Shown: positions 1-8,360, numbered from the stretch's first letter. The stretch is 64,000 nt of DNA from Bacteroides ndongoniae (GCF_900108345.1 NZ_FNVV01000014.1:1473664-1537663); one strand, 5' to 3'. Numbers and translations are program-made. Notes: a model not told the origin generated them from the sequence alone.

Positions 1-1
1 G

Positions 2-166
2 GACGTAGGCTCTGCAACCAATTCGGGACTGGCAGTGCAGCACAGCTTCGAGTATAACCATGATAAGGCGCTGGATGACAACCTGACGGAAGTGAATGAA
101 AAGCTGGAAAGTATGGAAGAATACCAAGAAGAGGAAGAAATGGAACGAAGCGGATTCAGAAGGTAA
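2..166 (+). CDS. C-terminal fragment of an unidentified protein (runs off left edge)
   Basis: An open frame enters from the left edge and stops with TAA at 164-166, leaving 54 residues. The visible tail is acidic and helical (SMEEYQEEEEMERSGF near the end), as often seen at the tail of large mobile-element proteins. It is on the opposite strand to the next gene and a strong hairpin lies just after its stop, so it is probably the last gene of a rightward operon entering from outside the window. A conjugation or mobilisation protein would fit the mobile-element context, but this cannot be established from the fragment. Confidence 0.5.
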   Translation, partial: DVGSATNSGLAVQHSFEYNHDKALDDNLTEVNEKLESMEEYQEEEEMERSGFRR

Positions 167-180
167 AACAGAGGGGCGAA

Positions 181-216
181 ACAGAGGGACGGGAGTGCCT
201 TCCCGTCCTCTCTGTC
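181..216. terminator. Hairpin between two convergent genes
   Basis: GGACGGGA (187-194) pairs with TCCCGTCC (201-208), and the flanking ACAGAG / CTCTGT extends the stem. It sits in the 52 bp between the rightward stop at 166 and the leftward stop at 219, so it probably acts as a bidirectional terminator. Confidence 0.7.
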
Positions 217-218
217 TT

Positions 219-965
219 TCACCCCTGCTCCTGTTCAAAATATTTCCGATAATCCATTTCGTCGATTGTGAGTTCTCTCATTTCCCAATCATATTCCACA
301 TCCGGCATACCGGAATATGGGAAGTAAACCGTATAGCCTACCTGCCCATAAGAGCAGAACAATGGAGTCACACAGATTTCACGACCGAAGTAACTCTGTT
401 GCCTACAGTACTTACGCCAATCAAAACGTCCAGCAATAATGTTTTTGCAAAGCCTACTAAGATATTTGTCTTCCTTTGTCATCACGTACTTCTTTTTTGG
501 AACGAGCAGCAAATCGTCGGGACTTTCCGAAAGCCAATAGCAATCGTGGTCGATATATACGCACCGGGATCTGCCATTATCGGGCTTGTCAAAAGCAAGC
601 ACCTCATAAGGCCCGTACACAAGACCGGCATCGTTTGTAAAGATGACCCTATCACCGACTTTCATTTTACTGTCCGTTTTCATTACCTTTGAAAGCCTGT
701 CATAAAACACCTTACCGTCTGCCTCACGCTCGGCCTTCCAACGTAAGAATGTTTCCTTGTAACTCCTGCCTGAATTTATCGGGGACAGTTCCGTCGGATA
801 AACCTCCGCTTCAGAACCTGATGCTGAAATAAGAATTATACTATCGTCCTCTATAACTTCCGGCACAGAAACTACTTGATACACACCGTCAGAGAGTCCA
901 TTGTCAGGGTCGTGCCAAAACAAGACATTTCCTTCCTTGATAAAATCATATTTTCCCATAATCAA
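219..965 (-). CDS. Hypothetical cargo protein, 248 aa
   Basis: A 248-residue soluble protein with no signal peptide or membrane segment. ATG codons at 965 and 959 are both possible starts (the protein begins MIMGKYDF). The middle part (KVGDRVIFTNDAGLVYGPYE and following) looks like a small beta-barrel domain and is preceded by a weaker similar stretch near the N-terminus (IKEGNVLFWHDPDNGL), suggesting two diverged copies of one fold. I do not recognise the family. It is the first of four leftward genes, each preceded by a related intergenic module, so it belongs to a cassette-like cargo array rather than to the T6SS operon. Confidence 0.75.
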   Translation of the reverse strand: MIMGKYDFIKEGNVLFWHDPDNGLSDGVYQVVSVPEVIEDDSIILISASGSEAEVYPTELSPINSGRSYKETFLRWKAEREADGKVFYDRLSKVMKTDSKMKVGDRVIFTNDAGLVYGPYEVLAFDKPDNGRSRCVYIDHDCYWLSESPDDLLLVPKKKYVMTKEDKYLSRLCKNIIAGRFDWRKYCRQQSYFGREICVTPLFCSYGQVGYTVYFPYSGMPDVEYDWEMRELTIDEMDYRKYFEQEQG

Positions 966-984
966 ATATTTATTAAGTTTATTT

Positions 985-1290
985 ATTTCCCTTATCTTGA
1001 GCCTTTAGACTCGCCGAAAGGTTGATTTTTACGTGCGAACATCACGGCGGAAAGAAGGATGAAAAACAAGGAACAGAGGATGAAATTTTATGAAAAACCG
1101 TAATCTGTGATTCCGGAAAGTTTCGGAAAAATTTGACGATGTAGCGACAGCGGTACTTGGGCAGCCATCCGTCCACCGTACATTTGCTGAGTAAAAAACA
1201 AAATGACGCGAGTTTATTGCAAAATACGGAGATTCTCCTAAAGATGTAGAAAAGGAAGAAGAGTATGAAAAAGATAAAAAGGGGAAGCAA
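985..1290. repeat. Intergenic module 1 (diverged member of a four-copy family)
   Basis: This non-coding stretch upstream of the 219-965 gene shares ordered blocks with the modules near 1880-2130, 2880-3135 and 3880-4125: an AATCTgtGATT-like block, then GCGGTACTTG, then about 20 nt, then TACATTTG (1179-1186) on the plus strand. TACATTTG fits the Bacteroides -7 box TAnnTTTG, so a rightward promoter is possible. No gene is seen here; the short leftward open frame at 1042-1290 has no sign of being real. Confidence 0.5.
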
Positions 1291-1368
1291 CTATAAAAGT
1301 GTACTTGCTCTAATTAAGACGCAGCCTGCCGGTAATGAATACCAGCAAGCCACCTACATGACATAAAA

Positions 1369-1854
1369 TCAGAAATGATAATCAATAACACCACCTATAT
1401 AAAGCAATGTACCAGGCTCAAGACCACAAACTTCACGCAAGAACTCGTAGGATTGCTCTGCATAAGACTGCACGCCATTCTCATCCATGTAAAACCAATA
1501 GCCAGTATCCAAAGGATTTTTAAGGAATTTCTCAAGCTGATAGACCGGGCCAATCCACTCTTGTACTTTCTCAGGTATTACGTCTTCTGCCTTTAAGCGA
1601 ACTGCTTTGGCAAAGTTTTGTTTCCATTCATCTGCACCCCCCAAGTATCGTATGGTATCTTTGGACACAAACTCAAACATCCCTTTTGGCAATACTCCAT
1701 TCACCAAATTTTCAATATGTAACTGACGTTCCTCCTCATCAATTTCTCCGCAATAGTCAAAAAAACTACCTGCCCCCTGCATAAGAGTATCCTCATTCAA
1801 ATAACAGTCCTTTTCTACACGTTTCTGGGTAATTTGAAAAATCTTACTGTGCAT
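1369..1854 (-). CDS. Hypothetical cargo protein, 161 aa
   Basis: A 161-residue acidic, soluble protein rich in aromatic residues, starting MHSKIFQITQKRVEKD and ending LLYIGGVIDYHF. It has no signal peptide and no membrane segment. I do not recognise the family. It is the second gene in the leftward cassette array and is preceded by intergenic module 2. Its sequence is unrelated to the two MPNWC proteins that follow, although the upstream modules are related, which is the reason for describing the array as cassette-like. Confidence 0.75.
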   Translation of the reverse strand: MHSKIFQITQKRVEKDCYLNEDTLMQGAGSFFDYCGEIDEEERQLHIENLVNGVLPKGMFEFVSKDTIRYLGGADEWKQNFAKAVRLKAEDVIPEKVQEWIGPVYQLEKFLKNPLDTGYWFYMDENGVQSYAEQSYEFLREVCGLEPGTLLYIGGVIDYHF

Positions 1855-1879
1855 AATACAAAAAAAATAAATTGTTAAA

Positions 1880-2130
1880 CTTCATTTTTTCCCTTCCTGT
1901 AGAAGCTTTCCCGGCTTCCTTGCAGAAGGAAATTTTATATGCAACCGACAGCATTCAATGGATGGTAAAGGCAAGTAAATGGCAGACGAATTTAACGGAA
2001 TACCCCAATCTGTGATTTGTGGAAGGCTGCCGACAAATTCAGAAGCAAATTAGCAGAGCGGTACTTGATGTCCGTCCCGATGCTGTAAATTTGCATCATA
2101 AAATTCAGTAGCAAGGATAGGCCGGCGACT
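1880..2130. repeat. Intergenic module 2
   Basis: Related to modules 3 and 4: an ATTGTTAAAC block next to the gene, GGAATACCCCAATCTGTG followed by ATTTGTGGAAGG, then GCGGTACTTG and TAAATTTGCAT (TAAATTTG at 2086-2093, matching TAnnTTTG on the plus strand). It lies directly upstream of the leftward 1369-1854 gene. Two readings are possible: the regulatory region of that gene, or a rightward promoter making an RNA that runs towards and antisense to the next gene's 3' end. Confidence 0.55.
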
Positions 2131-2241
2131 GCGTAAAAGCATGAGCTGAATACTTATAAGCGGTAAATAAAAGAGGGAAAAAGAAAATCCGTACAGGCCA
2201 GTAATAAAAAGGGTATAAAAGCTATGTTGCCAAGAACAAAA

Positions 2242-2273
2242 AGCAGAGTCATGTTAGTGTCCATAACCCTGCT
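2242..2273 (-). terminator. Terminator of the 2284-2865 gene
   Basis: Read leftwards, AGCAGGGTTATGG pairs imperfectly with CATGACTCTGCT and is followed by a T-rich run (TTTTTG). It begins about 10 bp beyond the stop at 2284. Confidence 0.55.
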
Positions 2274-2283
2274 TCACCAATTT

Positions 2284-2865
2284 CTATTCTATCACTACAA
2301 ATTCATCAATGTTGCAAAACGCATTCTCATTGGCATTCTCCCATTCATCAGTTAATTTTTCAATATCTTCATCAGAAGTGACTGGCTGACCGAATATCTC
2401 TTCCAACCATTTGAACATACTTGGCTTATCTTCAAAATATTCGCACTGGTACTCTTCTTCTGGAGTACAAATATCGGCACGAAATTTATCCGTAAAATAC
2501 TTGCCATCCTTATCATTTGTCTGAAATACTCCCATACCTGGCTCTTCGCTCAGATAATAATAACTCAATGAAGGGAACTTTTGCTGTATCAGGTCAAAGA
2601 CTTCATTACAAGGCCCCCATGCTGTTTCTGTCGAAAATTTCAAAGTGTCTCGCTCCATTTCAAGACTGCTCCAATCTCCTCTGCAATAGACTTTATTCCA
2701 ATCAGCTCCAAGAGCATTTACCAGACATCCTAACCACGCTGTCCCGAATCCGTTTTCAACGGCTGGTGTTTCCATTTTTTCGAGTTCAGACATGATACCA
2801 TAAAGTTTCTTAACCTCATTCTTGTCACCTTCAATGACATACGAACTGCTGCACCAATTTGGCAT
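2284..2865 (-). CDS. MPNWC-type Api92/DUF1281-like protein, copy A
   Basis: A 193-residue protein starting MPNWCSSSYV. The ATG at 2865 is chosen because the paralogue at 3284-3862 starts at exactly the same residue; upstream codons in the frame are not conserved. The N-terminal MPNWC signature with an alternating-hydrophobic strand and the WGPCNEVFDL block are typical of the ferredoxin-like Api92/DUF1281 proteins found on plasmids, phages and conjugative elements; their function is not known. Copy A and copy B share most positions, so they are a recent duplication within the array. A terminator-like hairpin follows the stop. Confidence 0.8.
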   Translation of the reverse strand: MPNWCSSSYVIEGDKNEVKKLYGIMSELEKMETPAVENGFGTAWLGCLVNALGADWNKVYCRGDWSSLEMERDTLKFSTETAWGPCNEVFDLIQQKFPSLSYYYLSEEPGMGVFQTNDKDGKYFTDKFRADICTPEEEYQCEYFEDKPSMFKWLEEIFGQPVTSDEDIEKLTDEWENANENAFCNIDEFVVIE

Positions 2866-2879
2866 AATTCCAAGTTTTT

Positions 2880-3135
2880 TAATTGTTAAACATCTTATTT
2901 TCCCTTTACTTGAAGCTTTTCGCTCCATTTCATTGTCGGGAATGAATTTTCATGCCGAAAACAAAAGCGTGAAAGGATGGTAAGCCAAGTAAGCAGTAAT
3001 GATTTTGTTGGAATACCCAAATCTTTGATTTGTGGAAGGCTGCCGGTAAAATCAGATAACTGATAGTGAAAACGGTACTTGGAATCCTTCCGTACGCTTT
3101 ACCTTTGCATGGTAAAATCAAGACGGCAAGGATAA
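2880..3135. repeat. Intergenic module 3
   Basis: Shares with module 4 the blocks ATTGTTAAACATCTT, CATTGTCGGGAATGAATTTT, GATTTGTGGAAG, CGGTACTTGGAAT and TTTGCATGGTAAAAT. TACCTTTG at 3100-3107 on the plus strand matches TAnnTTTG. It lies upstream of copy A (2284-2865). No coding potential is seen. Confidence 0.55.
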
Positions 3136-3241
3136 ATGGTGAGACAAGGGTATATGCTACCAAAATAAAAAGACTATTTTTTAGAAAAGGCAGGACACGA
3201 TGGTATATAAAAGTATCTTATCCCCATAAGATTACAAAAAA

Positions 3242-3272
3242 GTGGAACAGGATAATGTCATTCCTGTTCCAC
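3242..3272 (-). terminator. Rho-independent terminator of the 3284-3862 gene
   Basis: A perfect 11-bp stem, GTGGAACAGGA (3242-3252) with TCCTGTTCCAC (3262-3272), 9-nt loop. In leftward reading it is followed by a run of T (plus-strand A run at 3235-3241). Confidence 0.9.
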
Positions 3273-3283
3273 TCACAATATAT

Positions 3284-3862
3284 TCAAATTTTCCTGAACT
3301 CATAAATGTGGCAAAAAGCCGAACTGCCAGTATCATACCATCGTTTATTTTGTTTTTCAACATCATCAGCAGAAGTGACGATAGTACCAAGTATATCTCC
3401 AAGCCATTTATACAGACTTTGTTCATCTAAAAAATGCCTATGCTTAAATTCTTTTTCCGGAGTATAAACATCGACACAATACTTATCCTTGAAATATTTT
3501 CCCTCCTTATCATTGGTAAGGTATTCAACCATTCCCGGTTCTTCACTCTGAAAATAATATCTGATAGAAGGATATTTTCTGCAAACAAGGTCAAAGACCT
3601 GATTACAAGGTCCCCATGCCGTTTCTGTCGTAAACCTCAATGTATTTCCTCTTTTGCTGACTGCATTCCATTCCCCACGGCAAGACACTTTTTTCCAGTC
3701 TTCTCCCAATGCATCAACAAGACAGCCAAGCCAAGTTATTCCGAAACCGTTTTCAATGGATGCTTTTTTTCTCTGTTCCAGCTTTTTCATTATTCCATAA
3801 AGTTCTTTCACTTCATCTGCGCTGCCTATCAAGACATAACTGCTACTGCACCAATTTGGCAT
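3284..3862 (-). CDS. MPNWC-type Api92/DUF1281-like protein, copy B
   Basis: A 192-residue paralogue of the 2284-2865 protein, with the same MPNWCSSSYV start and the same WGPCNQVFDL block, YYFQSEEPGM (versus YYLSEEPGM) and ENGFG..WLGCLV segments. It is a soluble protein with no export signal. Tandem duplicates of this family, each with its own upstream module and terminator, suggest selection for dose or for variants, as seen with phage-facing or plasmid-facing proteins; that is inference. The upstream module 4 starts immediately before the ATG. Confidence 0.8.
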   Translation of the reverse strand: MPNWCSSSYVLIGSADEVKELYGIMKKLEQRKKASIENGFGITWLGCLVDALGEDWKKVSCRGEWNAVSKRGNTLRFTTETAWGPCNQVFDLVCRKYPSIRYYFQSEEPGMVEYLTNDKEGKYFKDKYCVDVYTPEKEFKHRHFLDEQSLYKWLGDILGTIVTSADDVEKQNKRWYDTGSSAFCHIYEFRKI

Positions 3863-3879
3863 AATTCCAAGTTTTTAAT

Positions 3880-4125
3880 TGTTAAACATCTTTTTCCCTC
3901 TTTTTTGAAGCTCTTAGCTTGCATTGTCGGGAATGAATTTTATATGCTTAGAATATCAGCGATAAGGGATGTTCAGACATGTAAATGAAGGAATATTTTT
4001 ATAGAATACCCTAATCTACGATTTGTGGAAGACTTCTGAAAAAATATGACGTAAATTAGCAAAGCGGTACATGTGGTACAGCCTGAGATGTATCTTTGCA
4101 TAATAAAATCTGGCCGACAATAACG
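3880..4125. repeat. Intergenic module 4
   Basis: The member closest to the T6SS. It shares ATTGTTAAACATCTTTTTCC, CATTGTCGGGAATGAATTTTA, ATTTGTGGAAGACT, GCGGTAC and TTTGCATAATAAAAT with module 3. TATCTTTG at 4091-4098 on the plus strand is a good Bacteroides -7 box. The spacing of the -7 motifs between modules 1 to 4 is 907, 1014 and 991 bp, which shows the regular cassette length. Confidence 0.55.
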
Positions 4126-4536
4126 CCAAGAGAGCAAAATAAACAGCAAGATAATTAGTACGAAGTCTAAAACAGGAAATTAAATATTCAGAGTAAAATA
4201 GGATTTATCTCAGAGAAATAAGGAGGAAGAATATAATACCAGTTTAATAAAATAAGGCTCAATGCTTTTATATGGTTGAATGATGAAAATATGCTAAAAT
4301 CAATATAAACCAATCCATGTAAAAAAACATTAGACAAAAAAGGACACCAATCAACAATGAGCTTCTGATCTTCTGAAATAGTCTTCAAGATGAAGCTAAA
4401 ACCGACATCTGCAATACATGACCAATGTCACAAATATAATCGTAAATAAAATAAACGACTGAAAAAGTTCCTTTCAATAGATCTATATTCTCAAACACCC
4501 AGTGGGGTATATTGTATTTGGTTCATACAGTCATCC
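4126..4536. other. AT-rich intergenic stretch, possible decayed gene
   Basis: About 410 bp without a convincing gene. A leftward frame without stops (from about 4420 to 4188) encodes a hydrophobic stretch with W, C and F residues but lacks a good start, and it overlaps only low-complexity sequence. It could be the 3' remnant of an older membrane immunity gene displaced from the tssC-linked effector slot. Confidence 0.3.
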
Positions 4537-4938
4537 TCAAAAGTTTAATCCGTACTTTCCAATGTAGCAACACGATAAAAAAAAGAGAAACACAAATATC
4601 ATATATAGGATGGATAAAAGACCCCATTTCAACTTTTCAGGTTCATTCTCAACTTCCTTTTTAATACGCTCAAAAGCTCCATTTTTACACATTGAACGGT
4701 TACGAAGCCGTTCAATAGTAAACATTCCCAATAAATAAAGAGCAAAATACAATGGCTCATATTTTATTGATAATACATTATCTACCCATTTGTCTATAAG
4801 TATTAGTATTCCAAAATACAAAAGCACATCAAAAGATGCTACAAACAACATTGCAGCATAATCTTCTCCGAGTGTTTTACCCAACCCCCATCGTCGAAAT
4901 TTATAAAACTTAATATAGATATATTTCCAAACATTCAT
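4537..4938 (-). CDS. Small membrane protein, candidate immunity to the 4944-5855 effector
   Basis: A 133-residue protein with three predicted membrane spans (around residues 29-50, 62-80 and 105-127) separated by basic loops. It starts 5 bp after the stop of the 4944-5855 gene and is AT-rich. A polytopic membrane protein encoded directly after a putative membrane-inserting toxin is the usual arrangement for immunity to pore-forming effectors and colicins, where the immunity protein sits in the inner membrane and blocks the pore. The assignment is by position and topology only; I see no recognisable family motif. Confidence 0.65.
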   Translation of the reverse strand: MNVWKYIYIKFYKFRRWGLGKTLGEDYAAMLFVASFDVLLYFGILILIDKWVDNVLSIKYEPLYFALYLLGMFTIERLRNRSMCKNGAFERIKKEVENEPEKLKWGLLSILYMIFVFLFFLSCCYIGKYGLNF

Positions 4939-4943
4939 ATAAA

Positions 4944-5855
4944 TTAATATCTTTTATAACCTTGTCGGAATACTGCATTGCTGGTAGGAGCTGATGACAC
5001 TCTCCTGGGTAAATATGTAGGCATAACAGGAGGTTTAACATAGGTTTTATCCCGCAAATGAACATGAGGGTTATTGGCATAAGGTGATACACACTTAGTA
5101 TACCTTGGATCAAATGCTCCAGCCAAATCTAAAAACATATAAATTCCGCTAATAGCCCATCCAACCGGACCACCCCATGTAGCTATAATTCCTACGGCTA
5201 TATCAGCTCCAGCTTTAATTACCCCTTGACCATCTCCCGCCTGAAAAGATTTAATACCTTGATATATAGAAATACCGCAACCTATCCAAAACAGTTTGCT
5301 TCCAATATTAGCATATTTTTCTGATTCAGCAATAATATTTTTTCTTGCACCGGTATATTGATTTCCAAAGAAATTCTTTTTCCCTTCAACTTTTTCCATA
5401 TACCATACACCGTTTTTCCCTTTCCATTTCCCCACACCATTATTCCACTTAGCTTCAATGTAAAGGTCGTATTGTTTATAACCGGCATAAAATCCAACAC
5501 CACTACTAACTTTACCTGCGACATTTAAAGAATTGTCAAAGAAAGAAGAATTATTTTCTGTAGGAATTCCATTCTCCCTCAACAGCATCGAGTTCGAAAG
5601 CAACTGTTTCATTGCTTCTTGGGCAAATAAATCCAATTCAACCTTTGTTTGCGGGTTTGTTTTGAGAGACATATTTATCGTTTTACACAAATATTGTTCT
5701 GGCGTTTCTGCATAGCTTGAACTATCAGCAGCCATACGCCATGCCGATGCCAATTGTGAATTAAGATAAGATACTAACCCTAAATTCTCGATATTATCCA
5801 TAAAGCCATTGTATAAAAAGACAGCAAGCAATAATCCCTTCTCAAAAAAGGACAT
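4944..5855 (-). CDS. Candidate T6SS effector with a membrane-inserting domain
   Basis: 303 residues if it starts at 5855, 24 bp after the tssC stop; Met19 (5801) is an alternative start that would remove a hydrophobic N-terminal stretch. The first half is hydrophilic and helical. The second half holds two hydrophobic segments, about residues 186-203 and 214-247, the latter Gly/Ala-rich (AGADIAVGIIATWGG, then PVGWAISGIYMFLDLAGAFD). Such glycine-rich hydrophobic hairpins occur in pore-forming and membrane-disrupting toxins. The tail is basic and proline-rich. It is co-oriented with tssB and tssC and followed by a three-span membrane protein, so I infer an effector/immunity pair in the slot after tssC. 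No enzymatic motif is visible. Confidence 0.6.
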   Translation of the reverse strand: MSFFEKGLLLAVFLYNGFMDNIENLGLVSYLNSQLASAWRMAADSSSYAETPEQYLCKTINMSLKTNPQTKVELDLFAQEAMKQLLSNSMLLRENGIPTENNSSFFDNSLNVAGKVSSGVGFYAGYKQYDLYIEAKWNNGVGKWKGKNGVWYMEKVEGKKNFFGNQYTGARKNIIAESEKYANIGSKLFWIGCGISIYQGIKSFQAGDGQGVIKAGADIAVGIIATWGGPVGWAISGIYMFLDLAGAFDPRYTKCVSPYANNPHVHLRDKTYVKPPVMPTYLPRRVSSAPTSNAVFRQGYKRY

Positions 5856-5879
5856 ATTGCTTGCTGGTAAAAGAATAAT

Positions 5880-7271
5880 TTACTCTTGCTTGTACTCACT
5901 TTCCCAAACAGCTTCTTCCGGACCGTCACCTTTGTGACCGGCAAGCTGAATGACGAAACTCTTAGCAGGGAAGAACGGTGTAATATGTATATCCAACAAG
6001 ATACGGTCTTTCTGGTTCGGATCCTGTTCAATCTTCACCACCTTAAAGCGTTCGATAAGTTTGTTGGGCCCCATTACACTATCCAGGAACTTTACAATCT
6101 GAGAGCGTAAATCCGCTTCTGTACGAGTGTTCCAGTTTTCAAATGCACGACGGTTGAGGAAGTCAAACAATACTTTCGTAATATAGTCGAACACACGTAC
6201 AACAGAATAAGTCTGCAAACCGAGGTTATCTCCATTGAACAAAGTTTTGGCAGAGAAAGCCATTACTTTGCTATATTCATTAACCATCGGAACAAGTCCC
6301 ATCCGTTCAAGTTCAGAGATTTCACTACGCTTCAAGTCAAAACGAACACTTTCAACTTCATTGAGTCCTCCAAATTTCTTTCCGGCAACAACCTGAGACA
6401 TCAATGTCCCATAGATTTTACCGGCGAGTGCTGTTGATGGCGGAACATAAAGATTCTCTTCTTCTCCTACGGAATCCTCCTTTGCACGGCCAAGCAGCCA
6501 GTTACATGTCATCACTGTATTTGACTTGAAAGCATCACCACTTGTGTGATCTGCATTAAAGAATATATCAATTACATCATCAGGAGACTCCAAGTCTTGG
6601 AAGTCTGTAATAAGGAATGCCTTGTTGTCATAAGCCATCTTAGACCATTTGTCCAAAATAGCATTAGAGCCCAAATAACCAGGCACAACAAGCAAAGAAT
6701 AATTACGGCGTAAATCCAGGCGGTCAAAATTTTGTTTCAATTCTTTGTTGATATAGTCAGCAAAAACAGTATTATCCAAATCACGCAACTGTTCCATACT
6801 GGCATTAACAATTGTAACATTCTTGACCTTGTCATTTTCCGTATTTTTATAGAAATATGCAACGGAACGGTAAGCTACTTCCAAATCATGGGTACGAGCC
6901 AATGCGGCTTTCAAATTCTTATTCAACAATTCTTCGGCCTGAAGAGCAGTTTCCTTAGCCTTATCACGCATTTGCTCTGTGGTGGTATTGTTGCGGAGCA
7001 AATCTACCCATACACCTAAACGTCTGACGAGAGCTTTACGCTCAGCATCCCACTGTGCATCAGTCAAGAAAATATTTCGACGAGCCTTTCTGTTAGGGTT
7101 CATGTTTGAATACCCGTCAATAATATTTTCCAAGAATGAAAAGCCACCGAATTCTTTCAGGCGATCTATTGCGGAGGCAGAAGCGGCCTTACCTTGAGAG
7201 GTTGTTTGAACAGAAGTAGCCGTTACAGCCTGTTGTAGTTTTTGTTCATTTTCAGGTTTCATAAATCTCAA
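5880..7271 (-). CDS. tssC: T6SS contractile sheath large subunit TssC
   Basis: 463 residues, the usual length for TssC. TssC with TssB forms the cytoplasmic contractile sheath that drives the Hcp tube outward. Family features: a helical N-terminal part that packs with TssB; a central region containing LLVVPGYLGSNA and the Trp-rich block MTCNWLLGRA; and a conserved C-terminal part with SVVRVFDYITKVLFDFLNRR and a final beta-rich segment ending in SFVIQLAGHK. It starts 2 bp after the tssB stop, so translation is coupled. The effector candidate follows on the same strand. Confidence 0.95.
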   Translation of the reverse strand: MRFMKPENEQKLQQAVTATSVQTTSQGKAASASAIDRLKEFGGFSFLENIIDGYSNMNPNRKARRNIFLTDAQWDAERKALVRRLGVWVDLLRNNTTTEQMRDKAKETALQAEELLNKNLKAALARTHDLEVAYRSVAYFYKNTENDKVKNVTIVNASMEQLRDLDNTVFADYINKELKQNFDRLDLRRNYSLLVVPGYLGSNAILDKWSKMAYDNKAFLITDFQDLESPDDVIDIFFNADHTSGDAFKSNTVMTCNWLLGRAKEDSVGEEENLYVPPSTALAGKIYGTLMSQVVAGKKFGGLNEVESVRFDLKRSEISELERMGLVPMVNEYSKVMAFSAKTLFNGDNLGLQTYSVVRVFDYITKVLFDFLNRRAFENWNTRTEADLRSQIVKFLDSVMGPNKLIERFKVVKIEQDPNQKDRILLDIHITPFFPAKSFVIQLAGHKGDGPEEAVWESEYKQE

Positions 7272-7273
7272 TT

Positions 7274-7741
7274 TTAAATTTTAGACTTAGATTGAGCTTC
7301 ATTAATCTCTTGCATAGAGATTTCCAGGACTTCAGCCAAAGCTTCCCTTAAAGCAGGATTTTCTATCACTTTCTGGAGAGCCTTATTAGAAGAAAGCTGT
7401 CGGGCAATCTTGATACTTTGTTCACGTTCGATATCCAGCTCGCTCAAAAACTCGCTGTTCTCCTTAATTTTGCCCGCTCCAAAGTCTCCAAGGCCTTTGA
7501 AAGTCATAACCTCCTTTACTTCGTTGCCTTCTGCATCTACATGTTCCAGTTGCACGGTAGGCTCAAAACGCCCAAACACATCTTCTATGGTCTGCAAACC
7601 GTAAACACACTCAGGCTCAGAAGGAGCATCGTCTGTCAGTTTCTGGACAATTAAAGTTCGGTTGGAAGGGATCTCGGCTATAGACTCATTCGCATCGACC
7701 TTAACTTCATTGCCGCCAATTCCGTAATTGTACATTCCCAT
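7274..7741 (-). CDS. tssB: T6SS contractile sheath small subunit TssB
   Basis: 155 residues, starting MGMYNYGIGGNEVKVDANES. The central stretch with GLQTIEDVFGRFEPTVQLE, then VKEVMTFKGLGDFGAGKI, is the TssB core (the GLGDF motif is characteristic), followed by a long helix (LSELDIEREQSIKIARQL) that pairs with TssC. It is the first gene of the leftward unit tssB-tssC-effector-immunity and faces away from the rightward core operon across a 183-bp divergent promoter region. Confidence 0.95.
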   Translation of the reverse strand: MGMYNYGIGGNEVKVDANESIAEIPSNRTLIVQKLTDDAPSEPECVYGLQTIEDVFGRFEPTVQLEHVDAEGNEVKEVMTFKGLGDFGAGKIKENSEFLSELDIEREQSIKIARQLSSNKALQKVIENPALREALAEVLEISMQEINEAQSKSKI

Positions 7742-7827
7742 AAATTTTTTCTTTATATGTTAATAATCCGTTTTAATTCACTCTTAAGATGCATCGGGCG
7801 CAATATACGAATTTATTTTTGTTTCAT

Positions 7828-7835
7828 CAAATTTA
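7828..7835 (-). promoter_or_regulatory. Candidate -7 box for the tssBC operon
   Basis: Plus-strand CAAATTTA reads TAAATTTG leftwards, matching the Bacteroides TAnnTTTG -7 consensus, about 87 bp before the tssB start. No clear TTTG -33 box is found at the usual spacing. Confidence 0.5.
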
Positions 7836-7882
7836 TATAGAAGAATCTTATGGAAAAACTTAGGGTTTTTAATAAAAAACCG

Positions 7883-7890
7883 TATATTTG
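7883..7890 (+). promoter_or_regulatory. -7 box for the tssE-tssR operon
   Basis: TATATTTG at 7883-7890 is a perfect TAnnTTTG box, 34 bp before the tssE ATG. The -33 region is poor (TTAG or CTTA at 19-20 bp), so an activator may help. Confidence 0.7.
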
Positions 7891-7924
7891 CGAAAACCAA
7901 CAATAAACATAAAAGCTAAAAGAC

Positions 7925-8344
7925 ATGAGTTATCTGAAAATACCAATAGATTTGAAGGCAGCTGTAAGCGGGAAACTCGAAAGATGTTCTTATGAAGAAT
8001 CCATTGCACAGCAGATAATGTTGCTGATTGTTTCACGTTATGGAGAGGTAATTGGTAAAGAAAGTTATGGCTCTGTAATATGGGAACTGGAATTCAGTCA
8101 ATTGGTAAAAATCAGCGATTGGGAGAATAAAGTTCAGGAGTCTTTGTTACAAGCCATAACGACGTATGAACAGCGCTTGAAAGAGGTAACCGTAAATGTG
8201 GTTTTATCCGAGATTGACGATGAGAATAAAAAAGATACTCATGTACGCAGAAAAGCTCAAATAACAGTGAGAGGAAACATAAGTTCAACGGACCAACCGT
8301 TCTATTTCAGCACGCTTGTTTATATAAGTCCGTTATCACAATAA
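7925..8344 (+). CDS. tssE: T6SS baseplate protein TssE (gp25-like)
   Basis: 139 residues. TssE is the phage gp25-like baseplate component from which sheath polymerisation starts. Visible family features are the N-terminal helix with SYEESIAQQIMLLIVSRYGE, where phage gp25 has its helix followed by the R-x-G-E type motif, then helices and two beta strands (VTVNVVLSEI, AQITVRGNI) at the C-terminus. It is the first gene of the rightward core operon and is followed 16 bp later by tssF. Confidence 0.9.
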   Translation: MSYLKIPIDLKAAVSGKLERCSYEESIAQQIMLLIVSRYGEVIGKESYGSVIWELEFSQLVKISDWENKVQESLLQAITTYEQRLKEVTVNVVLSEIDDENKKDTHVRRKAQITVRGNISSTDQPFYFSTLVYISPLSQ

Positions 8345-8360
8345 TAAAATAGTAAAGACT

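Noticed and set aside
96..692. Rightward frame of 198 codons at the left edge
   Set aside because: It overlaps antisense the better-supported leftward 219-965 gene, and a hairpin lies within it.
4188..4388. 66-codon leftward frame as a real gene
   Set aside because: No ATG start, low complexity, no neighbour logic; kept only as a possible remnant.
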